Positions 41,778 to 51,057 of a DNA stretch of 64,000 nucleotides are shown here, one piece after another. Source of the DNA: Ferruginibacter sp. (GTDB lineage: Bacteria > Bacteroidota > Bacteroidia > Chitinophagales > Chitinophagaceae). The stretch's first letter is position 1. Every line of letters begins with the position of its first letter. Below the pieces are notes generated by a model that had not been told where the DNA came from, did not search any database, and saw only the letters and a program-made list of their open reading frames with translations. The stretch covers positions 1 through 64,000 of the forward strand of contig NZ_JAQBNR010000062.1 in the NCBI RefSeq assembly GCF_028288465.1. The letters run 5' to 3'. A program made the translations under genes and the position numbers.

Positions 41778-43982
41778 ATGAAAAGACTAACTATACTGCT
41801 GCTGTTTTGTGCCTTCCATTCTTATGCCCAGGATACAGATATGTTTAAACCTGATTCTGTACGCAGAAGCCTTGAAGCTGTCCGGATACAAACAACCCTG
41901 CACATAGACGGACAATTAAAAGAGCCTGAATGGCAACTGGCGAGGCCTTCGTCTCATTTTATACAGGTAGAACCATTACAGGGTACCCCGCCCAACTTTC
42001 AGACACAGGTAAAAGTGTTGTACAACAAACAGTTTTTATACTTCGGCGTTTTCTCGCAGGACTCGCTTGGAAAGAACGCGATACGAGCCACCGATTTTAA
42101 ACGCGACTTCAATGTACTGCAGCATGATTTGGTTATGCTATCATTTGATGGATTTAATGACAAAAGAAATTCAATGTCGCTTGCAACAAATGCTTATGGT
42201 GTACAACGGGATCTGTTATCCTTTGATGATATCTATTACGATCTTGACTGGGATGGACTTTGGAAGGTTCGGACTACCAGGACGGACTCTGGCTGGATAG
42301 CTGAGATTGCTATTCCGTGGCAAACATTGCGTTACCCAAAAACTACCGACAGTGTACAAAACTGGGGCTTTAATATTTACCGCAATCGCCGGCTTACGAA
42401 TGAAGTGACCGCCTTTTCGCCATACCCCCGCTCGTTTACTTCGATGCGCATGGACTATGCCGGCATGTTGAGAAATCTACAACCGCCACCACCCAAAACC
42501 AATATCAGGGTACAACCTTATTTAATTACTTCGTACGATAAACAAAAAGTAGATGGCGTTAAAATAGCAAGCGATGCCAAACTAAAAGCAGGTGGTGAAA
42601 TTAAGTGGGCCATCAATCCCAATGCTGTCCTGGACCTTACCGCCAACACTGATTTTGCACAAGCGGATGCAGACCGGCAGGTAAACAACACCACGCTGTT
42701 TTCTGTTTTTTTCCCTGAACGCAGGCAATTCTTTTTAGAAAACGCCAGCCTGTTTGGCATCGGTGTAAGTCAGAGCCCGGATGAGTCGGGCGGCCTGATG
42801 CGTATACAACCTTTCTTCAGCAGGCGCATTGGCCTGGATGACAATGGCAACCAGATACCGCTGGAGTACGGTGGCCGTTTTGTATACCGCTCTTCCAAAA
42901 GGAATTATGGTGCTATGATGATGAGGCAAAAAGAAATGGAGGCATCGCCGGGAACCAACTTTTTTGTGGGCCGCTATTCTGAAAACTTTGGAAAACAAAA
43001 CCGCATCGGTACATTGGTCACTGTTAAAAATCAACCGCAGGGTAATAATACAGTGGCTTCTGTGGATGGATTTTTTCGCCTGGCGGAATCGCATTCTGTA
43101 AGTACCATGGTGTCCGCAAGTAACACCAGTAATACCGGCAAGCGAGGCATGTCAGCCTATGCACAATATTATTTTATTAGCAACAAATTAAAAATGTGGT
43201 GGACAGAATCCATCGTTACAAAAGACTATGATCCGCAAATGGGCTTTGTATCCCGTACCAATGTAATTGGTACTACCCCTGGTGTATTCTGGTGGTATCG
43301 CGGAAAACACCTGCCTTTTAAAAAATGGTTGCGGGCATATGAACCAAGCATTTTTCCGGAGTTTTATCACCAGGTTGGTAGCGGAAAATTAGTGGAACGT
43401 ACGTGGACGATTTATCCTGTTTGGCTAAACCTGCAAAGCGGTGCTTACTTTGGGTATAGCGCCACTCCAACTTACCAGTTTCTTACAGAAAATTTTCAAC
43501 CGCTGGGAGTAAAAATCTTAGCCGGACCATACAAATATACCCGTCAGAAAATTTACGCAAGCACTGATCCGGCACGCAAATTAAACCTGCAAACCATCTA
43601 CTGGTGGGGCACTTATTTTAACGGTCGCCTCCGCAGCGGTGACTGGACATTGCAGTACGCACCATCACCTCATTTTTCGTTATCGGGTCGTTTTAACCGC
43701 AACAATTTTTTAAAGGTGGGCGAACTTAATACCTCCACAAAAATCGACCTCTATTCAATCGAAGGACGCTTTGCAGTTAATCCCCGTGTTCAGCTGATTG
43801 GCTTTTACCAGGTGAATGCTGAGAATGATTCCAAGAATTACAATATTCGTCTTTCATGGGAGTACCAGCCCCTATCATACATCTATGTAGTGCTTAACCA
43901 CCGGGACTTTCAGGACCTAACTGCAAAAACGCAAACGCAGGACCAGGCCTTGTTAAAGGTTAGTTTTTTGAAGCAGTTTTGA
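41778..43982 (+). CDS. DUF5916 outer-membrane protein with CBM9-like N-terminus
   Basis: Starts at ATG 41778 (MKRLTILLLFCAFHSYAQ); an in-frame TTG at 41769 is less likely. The ~734-residue protein has a signal peptide, a CBM9-like binding domain (~40-230; TTLHIDGQLKEPEWQLARP, DFNVLQHDLVMLSFDGFND, WIAEIAIPWQTLRYP) and a long beta-barrel-like C-terminal region with DFAQADADRQVNNTTLFSV, FPERRQFFLENASLFG and repeated aromatic strands. It is predicted to sit in the outer membrane and bind a ligand. Distribution is mostly in Bacteroidota; function is unknown. Confidence 0.85.
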   Translation: MKRLTILLLFCAFHSYAQDTDMFKPDSVRRSLEAVRIQTTLHIDGQLKEPEWQLARPSSHFIQVEPLQGTPPNFQTQVKVLYNKQFLYFGVFSQDSLGKNAIRATDFKRDFNVLQHDLVMLSFDGFNDKRNSMSLATNAYGVQRDLLSFDDIYYDLDWDGLWKVRTTRTDSGWIAEIAIPWQTLRYPKTTDSVQNWGFNIYRNRRLTNEVTAFSPYPRSFTSMRMDYAGMLRNLQPPPPKTNIRVQPYLITSYDKQKVDGVKIASDAKLKAGGEIKWAINPNAVLDLTANTDFAQADADRQVNNTTLFSVFFPERRQFFLENASLFGIGVSQSPDESGGLMRIQPFFSRRIGLDDNGNQIPLEYGGRFVYRSSKRNYGAMMMRQKEMEASPGTNFFVGRYSENFGKQNRIGTLVTVKNQPQGNNTVASVDGFFRLAESHSVSTMVSASNTSNTGKRGMSAYAQYYFISNKLKMWWTESIVTKDYDPQMGFVSRTNVIGTTPGVFWWYRGKHLPFKKWLRAYEPSIFPEFYHQVGSGKLVERTWTIYPVWLNLQSGAYFGYSATPTYQFLTENFQPLGVKILAGPYKYTRQKIYASTDPARKLNLQTIYWWGTYFNGRLRSGDWTLQYAPSPHFSLSGRFNRNNFLKVGELNTSTKIDLYSIEGRFAVNPRVQLIGFYQVNAENDSKNYNIRLSWEYQPLSYIYVVLNHRDFQDLTAKTQTQDQALLKVSFLKQF

Positions 43983-44260
43983 TGAATGATTTACTGACAG
44001 CTCTTTCCGTTTATACAACGATTACCCTTGCTGAAGTATAAGCAAAAAATGACTTCCTTTTATTTCCCAAAAATTCTTTCTGGCAAGATTTTATTATTCG
44101 CTTTATCATGACAACTATCATTGCAATATTTGACATACATCATTGCAGCTTGCAACGCTTCAAAATATTTTTATGCAATCAAACGCACAACAGTTATAAT
44201 AATTAGCTGTGATGTATATTGATATTGCTCCGGTACGTTATGCCATCTTCTTCCAACCAG

Positions 44261-44275
44261 GTATGTGATAAAAAA
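44261..44275 (+). repeat. 15-bp sequence GTATGTGATAAAAAA, copy 2
   Basis: Identical to 36485-36499. It lies in the 376-bp spacer (43983-44358), which is AT-rich and otherwise without recognisable features. Confidence 0.3.
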
Positions 44276-44358
44276 GAGCCCACCATTATTATTTAAATTC
44301 TTCCCTAAACCATCGATTGCTATTAATGCAACATTTAATTAATCTAAAATAATTCAAT

Positions 44359-46296
44359 ATGAAAAAGATTATACTAAGCATCAGTTACTTTATTGCAGGT
44401 GTATTTCTTGTAAAGGCGCAGGTTTTATATGGAACGACGGCTCGTGGTGGCAACGAGGGCGCAGGGGCTATTATAAAATTCACTCCTTCGGCAAACAGTT
44501 TGATGCCAATTCATTCTTTTTCGTACAATAATACAGACTCCGGCTTTTCTGAAACAGGTATAACGCCCTCCGGCAAATTAGTCAGGGCAAAAGACGGGAA
44601 ACTATATGGAATGACAGAAACCGGGGGACGAAACAATCGAGGTGTAATATATTCTTTTGATCTAAAAACTTTCGCCACAACCAGGTTAGTTGATTTTGGC
44701 AAAGACGAAGGAATGTATACCGAGGGTACTGGCGGTAAACCACAGGGGAGTCTTTTTGAAGCTAACGATGGAAAATTATATGGAATGGCAATGGGGGGAG
44801 GGCACTACGGTGCCGGGGTTATCTTTTCCTTCAATCCGGCAGACACAGCTTATCAAATTTTGATGCGTTTTACGGATTTCTATACTGTAGTGCCAAACTC
44901 ACTGCACACTATTGTAAACGGTGGAAATCCCGCTGGCAGCCTTATGCAGGCAACCAACGGGAAATTGTACGGCATGAATCAAACCGGAGGACAATACAAT
45001 TACTATGGGGTACTATTTGAATTCGATTTGTTGACTGCCACTTTTAAAAAACTTGTTGATTTTGATTATACCAATGGTTCCCGCCCTTTGGGTAATCTGG
45101 TACAGGCATCTGATGGCAAATTGTATGGATTGACTATAAATGGTGGCATTTATGGCAATGGAGTCATTTTCGCATATGATCCGCCCAGTTCAAAATATAC
45201 GAAACTGAAGGATTTTAATGATGCAGAAGGAAGTTATCCTTTTGGTAGTCTGATAAAAGCAAAAGACGGGAAATTATATGGCACAACATCCAAGGGAGGA
45301 GATTATGGGTCAGGGGTTATTTTTAACTTCGACCCACTTAGTTCCAGGTATGAAAAAATTGTCAGTTTTACTGGTTTAGACGGCGCTTTCCCGGGAGGAG
45401 ACTTTATGGAAGGCAGTGATGGAAAATTATATGGGATGACATCGCTTGGTGGTATACGTGATTCAGGCGTCGTTTTTTCCTTTGATCCGGCTACCTCTTC
45501 CTTCAAAAAAATCGCTGACTTTAATGGTAATAATGGTGCCAATCCTGGTATGGGTTCCGCATTCATTGAAGTTAATGAATGCACTGCCGACAACATCTAT
45601 TACCGCGATGCAGACAACGATGGCTATGGAAATTTAAATGATTCAATAAAAGCATGCAGCCAACCCGCAGACTACGTAAAAAACAACACTGATTGCAATG
45701 ATAACAATCCAGCCATTCACTCACCAGTAACCTATTTCCGCGATGCCGATAGTGATGGCTTTGGAGATGCCAGTCACCCCATCAGTGTTTGTGAATCCAT
45801 CCCACCTGCCGGTTATGTAACCAACAATTATGATTGCGAAGATAACAAACGTCCAGGCAATGGCAGGGATGAAATGGTGGCCATGTGCCATAACGGAAAA
45901 GAGCAGTGTACAAAAGTAAAAGAGATCAACAAAAAGCTGCAGCAAGGCTGGACGTTAGGACCATGCAACAACGCATCCGGAACAGGTAACGATAACCTAG
46001 TGGCAAAGAACCATTCCTTTAAAGGTGGTTATAAGTTCATTAATTATCCCAATCCGTTTACATCCACCTGTACAATACAATATGAGCTTCCCTTTGATAG
46101 TAAGATTTCCATAAAAGTATATGACGTATTGGGAAGACCGGTGGCGGTATTGGTAAATGACAACAAAAAAGCAGGCGTATATACTATCGATATTAATGCA
46201 GGTAATTTGAATAAGGGCTTGCTGTTACTGAAAATAATTGCCACATCAAATGAACAACAGTTTGAACAAACCAATAAGCTGGTGCTGATGAAATAA
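44359..46296 (+). CDS. T9SS-sorted GloVer-repeat surface protein
   Basis: This 645-residue protein has a signal peptide (SISYFIAGVFLVKAQ), eight GloVer-type repeats (LYGTTARGGNEGAGAIIKF; each has DGKLYGM or similar and GGxxxxGVIFSFDP), then two MopE-like DxDxDGYGD/N segments (YYRDADNDGYGNLNDS and YFRDADSDGFGDASH, probable Ca2+ binding) and a C-terminal type A T9SS sorting domain (NYPNPFTSTCTIQYELP, VYDVLGRPVAVLVN, AGVYTIDINAGNL). It is secreted through the type IX system and attached to the cell surface. The repeats resemble a beta-propeller. Function is likely adhesive or structural. Confidence 0.88.
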   Translation: MKKIILSISYFIAGVFLVKAQVLYGTTARGGNEGAGAIIKFTPSANSLMPIHSFSYNNTDSGFSETGITPSGKLVRAKDGKLYGMTETGGRNNRGVIYSFDLKTFATTRLVDFGKDEGMYTEGTGGKPQGSLFEANDGKLYGMAMGGGHYGAGVIFSFNPADTAYQILMRFTDFYTVVPNSLHTIVNGGNPAGSLMQATNGKLYGMNQTGGQYNYYGVLFEFDLLTATFKKLVDFDYTNGSRPLGNLVQASDGKLYGLTINGGIYGNGVIFAYDPPSSKYTKLKDFNDAEGSYPFGSLIKAKDGKLYGTTSKGGDYGSGVIFNFDPLSSRYEKIVSFTGLDGAFPGGDFMEGSDGKLYGMTSLGGIRDSGVVFSFDPATSSFKKIADFNGNNGANPGMGSAFIEVNECTADNIYYRDADNDGYGNLNDSIKACSQPADYVKNNTDCNDNNPAIHSPVTYFRDADSDGFGDASHPISVCESIPPAGYVTNNYDCEDNKRPGNGRDEMVAMCHNGKEQCTKVKEINKKLQQGWTLGPCNNASGTGNDNLVAKNHSFKGGYKFINYPNPFTSTCTIQYELPFDSKISIKVYDVLGRPVAVLVNDNKKAGVYTIDINAGNLNKGLLLLKIIATSNEQQFEQTNKLVLMK

Positions 46297-46315
46297 ATAT
46301 TCATTTTCTGGCAAA

Positions 46316-46350
46316 GCCGCTATTTCAAAATTTGAAATTGCGACTTTTTT
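46316..46350 (+). terminator. Terminator hairpin after the T9SS gene
   Basis: GCCGC-ATTTCA pairs with TGAAAT-GCGAC with two mismatches, followed by TTTTTTA. It ends transcription of the GloVer gene. Confidence 0.55.
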
Positions 46351-46561
46351 ATTTCGTTAACAAAAAAAAACAATGTCGCATTGTTAAAAAAATCATTCTT
46401 TCAATTCTATCATCTAATCGTAAAATCAGTCTTAATAAATGGATGCATCTGGTGAGTCCCTGAAAGCTTTTTGCGATAATATTACCAGGCGAAAATCACT
46501 TGTTCGCCCAATCGCTTTGATCATTATATTTACAGGCCAATTGCCATAAAATATAATAACG

Positions 46562-47575
46562 ATGGAAGCCTTACAACTAATATTCAACGAACTGATTTCA
46601 TTTTTAGGAATCAACGCCTGGTTGCAAATGTTTAAATCAGGAGATTACAGTTCACTATCTACCCTGGATGGATTTACATCGGCCATGGGGCCACTGATTC
46701 CATTTTTACTGTTGTTCGAAATTATAAGGGGATTAATTTTTAAAAGATTTACCGGAGGTGTTTACAAGGTTAACTTTTTCATCTTTATTTTCAATCGCTT
46801 TACCGGCAGGTTTATTTCCATCGCGGCAGTTGCCTTTTGTATTGGCTTATTTGAAAAATATGCCCCGTTCAAAAGTACTTTTACCTGGTATTGGTTAATA
46901 TATGGCTACATCGTTTGGGAACTGGCGCATTTCGTTTACCATTATCTCGCCCATAAAGTAAGGTTGTTCTGGTGTTTGCATTCTACCCACCACGTACCTG
47001 ATGCCATGAATCTTTCAGTAACCTATGCCCATTTTTTTCTTGAAGGGCCTTATGCAGATGTCATCCGCACTTCTATCTGTATCATTCTGGGCGTACATCC
47101 TGCCTTGCTTTTTTTTATTATGTTTATTGACGGCACCTGGGGCGCACTGATTCATGTGGGTGAAAATATTATTAAGGATGGCCGGCTTGGTTTTTTAAAC
47201 CGGATTATATTAACGCCCTCCCACCATCGTGTTCATCATGCCAGAAATCCATTGTATATGGATACCAACTTTTGTAACCTGCTCAATATCTGGGACAGAA
47301 TATTTGGTACGTTACGACATGAAAGAGAAGATATGCCTCCCGAATATGGCATTACCCGCCCGATAAATCCCCATAACTTTTGGGATGCTTATTTTGGTGA
47401 AATTGTTTGTCTTGCAAAAGATGTTTACCATGCCCCTGGGATAAAAAATAAACTGGCCTATATTTTTATGGCGCCAGGCTGGAGCCATACAGGAGATCAT
47501 AAAACGGCCAAAATTGTAAAGCGACAATACATGCAAACAAAGCAACCTCTTTCTGCTGCTACCATCAAAAATTAG
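46562..47575 (+). CDS. Sterol desaturase / fatty acid hydroxylase family protein
   Basis: This 337-residue integral membrane protein has several hydrophobic segments (FTSAMGPLIPFLLLFEIIRG, FISIAAVAFCIGLF, TWYWLIYGYIVW, TSICIILGVHPALLFFIMFI) and the three His clusters of the di-iron hydroxylase family: HFVYHYLAH, LHSTHHVPDAMN and HHRVHHARN. The enzymes use O2 and an electron donor to hydroxylate or desaturate lipids; substrate class is unknown. The C-terminal region (NPHNFWDAYFGEI) follows the usual pattern. There is no carotenoid or sterol gene nearby. Confidence 0.87.
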   Translation: MEALQLIFNELISFLGINAWLQMFKSGDYSSLSTLDGFTSAMGPLIPFLLLFEIIRGLIFKRFTGGVYKVNFFIFIFNRFTGRFISIAAVAFCIGLFEKYAPFKSTFTWYWLIYGYIVWELAHFVYHYLAHKVRLFWCLHSTHHVPDAMNLSVTYAHFFLEGPYADVIRTSICIILGVHPALLFFIMFIDGTWGALIHVGENIIKDGRLGFLNRIILTPSHHRVHHARNPLYMDTNFCNLLNIWDRIFGTLRHEREDMPPEYGITRPINPHNFWDAYFGEIVCLAKDVYHAPGIKNKLAYIFMAPGWSHTGDHKTAKIVKRQYMQTKQPLSAATIKN

Positions 47576-47750
47576 TGCGACAGATTTCAATGGCCTGTTC
47601 ACCATTCAATAAACGGAAATGCCACTGCGCCAGAAGAGGCAACCATTTTATGCCTCTGTAAAATCTGCCTTGAATCACAGCACTGAGTATCGCCAGTAGC
47701 AATAGCATTTAAATTCGTTACCTTCGCCGCCGTTAAAAATAACTGTTACT

Positions 47751-48335
47751 ATGAGTTTTGAAAAAGAGTTACAAAAAAGAAGTGGCGAGAAATGCGAATT
47801 GTGTGGATCTTCAGATGCCAATACAGCTTATGCGGTTCCCTCAAGCCCCGGCAATAAAGCAGCTCATCATATATGGGTGTGCCCTACCTGCTTACAGCAA
47901 ATGGAAAACATTGAAACAGCAGATGCCAATCACTGGCGTTGCCTGAATGATAGCATCTGGAGCGAAGAGCCTGCTGTAAAAGTAGTTTCATGGCGCATGT
48001 TGCATAAATTAAAACAACTAGACTGGGTGCCAGATTTACTGGACATTGCTTACCTGGAAGAAGAAACATTGGAATGGGCCAAAGCATCTGGTGATGATAA
48101 AGATCCTGATGATATTGTGAAGCATGTAGACTGCTATGGCGCTTTATTACACAATGGGGATAACGTTGTATTGATTAAAAGCCTCGATGTAAAAGGAGCA
48201 ACTTTTAGTGCCAAAGTAGGTACTGTTGTGCGTAAAATTCATTTGGTGGAAGATAATCCCGAACAAATAGAAGGCAGGGTAAACGATTCAATGATTGTGA
48301 TATTGACCAAATATGTAAAAAAATCTGCGAACTAA
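47751..48335 (+). CDS. PhnA-like zinc-ribbon protein
   Basis: This 194-residue protein has an N-terminal zinc ribbon (KCELCGSSDANTAYAVP and VCPTCLQQ) and a C-terminal PhnA domain (GDNVVLIKSLDVKGATFSAK, VGTVVRKIHLVEDNPEQIEG, MIVILTKYVKKS). The PhnA fold here is the small beta-barrel found across bacteria; the old name linked it to alkylphosphonate use, but its function is not settled. The middle ~60 residues, with WRMLHKLKQLDWVPDLLD, are a typical linker for Bacteroidota homologues. It stands alone in its transcript. Confidence 0.85.
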   Translation: MSFEKELQKRSGEKCELCGSSDANTAYAVPSSPGNKAAHHIWVCPTCLQQMENIETADANHWRCLNDSIWSEEPAVKVVSWRMLHKLKQLDWVPDLLDIAYLEEETLEWAKASGDDKDPDDIVKHVDCYGALLHNGDNVVLIKSLDVKGATFSAKVGTVVRKIHLVEDNPEQIEGRVNDSMIVILTKYVKKSAN

Positions 48336-48443
48336 ATTGTACATCCATAAAATGCTTGTTACATAATTCCACCAGTATTAATGACAAAATTTAAAACTAA
48401 CTTTAACCTTTCAACCCTGAAACATTATATTTAAAATAAGCAT

Positions 48444-49754
48444 GTGATTAAAAATATTTTTTTATTCATTTGTAGTTTGCTTTTTCATTCTTTACAACTA
48501 CTGGCACAAACAGATCCATTTTCAGGTACCTGGCAAATGGTATATTCCCCGGATGCAATTATGCCCGGTATAAAATTTCAGTTACAGATTGGACCTTCTC
48601 AGCAGAATATTTTATATCCTGCACATATCTTCATCAGCTGCGATAGTTTTTTTGCTGAATATGATTTATTGCTGGCAAAAAAAAATATCCGGGAAGTAGG
48701 TATCAGTAAAAATAAATTTCCTCGTGTTCAAAGGCCATTCGGATTAAAAGACCGGACTCTTTTTTTGACCGGCAGCTTCGATCTTAGCAAAGATTTAAAA
48801 GGGGCTCCAGTCTTAAATTTCTTGCGCATTCACTCCAAACAAAAAGATATTATTGCCACAACAGAAGTAAATTCGGATAGCGCAAAATTGGTGGCAAAAC
48901 TTAAACATTTTTTAGGTGATGAAGACATCAGCTTAAAAAAAATCAGCAGCATTCCCTGGCATAGTGAAAATTCGGATGATATACTTGAACCGGCTCTGTC
49001 GCCCACGTATTTTGGTTTAAAGGATACTGTGTATTTACCCACCCGCGATGGTGTTGTTAATTTTTCAGGAATCAAAAAAAGAAAAAATGATCGTGTATCC
49101 GTTACATTAAATGGTATTGTAATTTTTGATAAAATTGATATAGAAAAGAAGACACAGCAATCCGATATCCTGCTACGCCCAGGAGTGAATATCCTTACTT
49201 TTTTTGCTGATAATTTTGGTAATGATTTACCAAATAGCAGCCGGCTGAATCTTGAATTTGGCAATAAAAAATTCGCACTTGATTTCGCAAATAGAAAAGA
49301 CAGTGCTGCAATATTTATTGCTGTTAAATTAATTTGCGATCCCGATAAATCAAAAGACAGGTATTTTGCTGAATACCCGCAATCGGGCCCGGAAAGCTTA
49401 TTGAAAAAAGATGAAAAACTGGTGGGGGGTATTAAATCCGTAAAACAACAACTAACCCTTGCCATTTGGGATGAAGTGATTGATGACGGAGACACGGTAT
49501 CAATTAAAATAAATAATGAATGGTTAATTAAAGGTTGCCCGGTAAAAAAAACGCCTAAGTTTATTACCGTAACATTGCAACCCGGTCCAAACACCATCAC
49601 CTTTTTAGCCGACAATCTTGGCTCCATTCCACCCAATACTTCAGTACTGGAAATTATCGATGGCAAGCGGAGAAAATCTTATGAAATGGAAAGTAACCCC
49701 GGTGAAAAAAATCTCATCAAAATATTTTACGACAGTGGTACGCCGATAAAATAG
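48444..49754 (+). CDS. Secreted protein with two internal repeats, function unknown
   Basis: This 436-residue protein starts at GTG (48444), just after an out-of-frame ATG at 48442, and has a signal peptide (IFLFICSLLFHSLQLLAQ). Two repeat units are visible: NDRVSVTLNGIVIFDKIDI with LRPGVNILTFFADNFGNDLPN, and GDTVSIKINNEWLIKGCPV with LQPGPNTITFLADNLGSIPPN. These look like duplicated small beta domains with a conserved PGxNxxTFxADNxGxxPPN core. The N-terminal ~180 residues are lipocalin/Ig-like in composition but not recognised. It is likely periplasmic or surface-exposed. It is followed by a perfect-stem terminator. Confidence 0.65.
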   Translation: MIKNIFLFICSLLFHSLQLLAQTDPFSGTWQMVYSPDAIMPGIKFQLQIGPSQQNILYPAHIFISCDSFFAEYDLLLAKKNIREVGISKNKFPRVQRPFGLKDRTLFLTGSFDLSKDLKGAPVLNFLRIHSKQKDIIATTEVNSDSAKLVAKLKHFLGDEDISLKKISSIPWHSENSDDILEPALSPTYFGLKDTVYLPTRDGVVNFSGIKKRKNDRVSVTLNGIVIFDKIDIEKKTQQSDILLRPGVNILTFFADNFGNDLPNSSRLNLEFGNKKFALDFANRKDSAAIFIAVKLICDPDKSKDRYFAEYPQSGPESLLKKDEKLVGGIKSVKQQLTLAIWDEVIDDGDTVSIKINNEWLIKGCPVKKTPKFITVTLQPGPNTITFLADNLGSIPPNTSVLEIIDGKRRKSYEMESNPGEKNLIKIFYDSGTPIK

Positions 49755-49796
49755 TACAACGTTAATGCTTGCCTGAATATACAAATGGAATTGAAT

Positions 49797-49838
49797 TTAC
49801 AATAAAGCGCCCTGTATACTAAGGGCGCTTTATTGTAA
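49797..49838. terminator. Bidirectional terminator, perfect 17-bp stem
   Basis: TTACAATAAAGCGCCCT (49797-49813) and its exact complement (49822-49838) flank an 8-nt loop. It lies between convergent genes and can serve both. Confidence 0.75.
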
Positions 49839-49869
49839 TCACTAAAACGAGTATCAATTATGCATCCGC

Positions 49870-50844
49870 TTATTTACCTGGTGTAATCAAAATATTGCGG
49901 TATTCAATGGTGCCATGATCTCCCTGCAACATGATTGGCCCGGGTTCACCTTCATTGCTATCTAAAGCTCCACCTGTAACCCCGGGAATATCCTGCCTGC
50001 AAATAACTTCCACTCCATTTGCTACCAGTGATACGGTTCTTCCCACCAATGTTACATCATAGCTTTGCCATTCGCCGGGCGCTTTTGCCACCATTTGCAA
50101 CGGTGCGATAAAGCCATAAATGGCACCCAAATAATCTTTCAAAGGTTCCATGCCTTTATTGTCCGCCACCTGTATTTCATAACGTCCCCGCAGGTAAACC
50201 CCACTGTTGCTTTCTGCCGGGTATCTAAATTCAATGTGCAGTTTAAAGTCATTAAATTTTTGGTCGCTGATAAAATTTGATCCCGGGCGGGGGCTGCTTA
50301 AAACGCCATTTTTTACCTGCCATTGATTTTCACCTTCTGTATGCCAGCCTTTTAAATCAGTGCCCGAAAAAAGCTTTACCTGCTTTCCCCAAACAGGCTG
50401 TTTTGTTCTTCTTAAATCGGGCGCTCTTACGCCAGTCCAGTTATGGCTTTTACCATTGGCTCCAATAATGGTACCTGCTAATTTGCCGTCTTGCAATGTG
50501 CCTTCAACAACAATGTCCCTGTCTTCCGGCTCCCATTGTGGCGGCAACGTAAAGCTTATTTTCCCATCTTTAAAATTTACTCTTGAAACAGGCCTCGCAC
50601 TGCCGCCCGCTCCAACAAATGATCCAGTGAGCATATGCAAACCGGAGTGCCTCACTTCCAGCCAGGACGGAACTGATTTGCCATCCATATCAACGGTAAG
50701 GTCCCACCTTCCTTCAATAGCAGGATCTGCAGCTGGATGATTGTTATTTGCCTTTGCGGTAGTTACCACCAGCAGCAACACCGCCAGTTGTAATAAACGC
50801 TTAATTGAAAATGGACGATTGACGCTCTTCCTGTTTTTTTTCAT
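49870..50844 (-). CDS. Secreted 3-keto-disaccharide hydrolase family protein (DUF1080)
   Basis: This 324-residue protein has a signal peptide (LLQLAVLLLVVTTAKANN). An N-terminal beta domain (~40-160) precedes the DUF1080 domain (~165-322) with LFSGTDLKGWHTEGENQWQ, FKLHIEFRYPAESNSGVYLR, GRYEIQVADNKG, PGEWQSYDVTLVGRTVSLVA and GPIMLQGDHGTIEYRNILI. Members of this family hydrolyse 3-keto-glucosides in Bacteroidota glycoside catabolism, or act as binding modules. It is periplasmic; no 3-keto-forming dehydrogenase is adjacent. Confidence 0.87.
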   Translation of the reverse strand: MKKNRKSVNRPFSIKRLLQLAVLLLVVTTAKANNNHPAADPAIEGRWDLTVDMDGKSVPSWLEVRHSGLHMLTGSFVGAGGSARPVSRVNFKDGKISFTLPPQWEPEDRDIVVEGTLQDGKLAGTIIGANGKSHNWTGVRAPDLRRTKQPVWGKQVKLFSGTDLKGWHTEGENQWQVKNGVLSSPRPGSNFISDQKFNDFKLHIEFRYPAESNSGVYLRGRYEIQVADNKGMEPLKDYLGAIYGFIAPLQMVAKAPGEWQSYDVTLVGRTVSLVANGVEVICRQDIPGVTGGALDSNEGEPGPIMLQGDHGTIEYRNILITPGK

Positions 50845-51057
50845 ATGACTTTTTTGTTTTAAAATGAAATGGTGAAATAATGATCGTTTGTTCAGAATAA
50901 TAATAAAATTTAAATGCTGACTAACCGTTTACAAAGTAAAGAAATAACAAGGTACAAATATGTATCTATGGAGAACCTTTCACTGTATTGTTTGCCGGTC
51001 GTAATCCAATGGAGGGCATTTCACAAAGTTGTTTTGTAATGGACACCAAAGCCAGGT

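Noticed and set aside
48830..49666. 278-codon open frame on the minus strand inside the gene at 48444-49754
   Set aside because: It is antisense to a gene with a signal peptide and internal duplication; composition is Ser/Phe-rich as expected for a shadow, and it has no recognisable motif.
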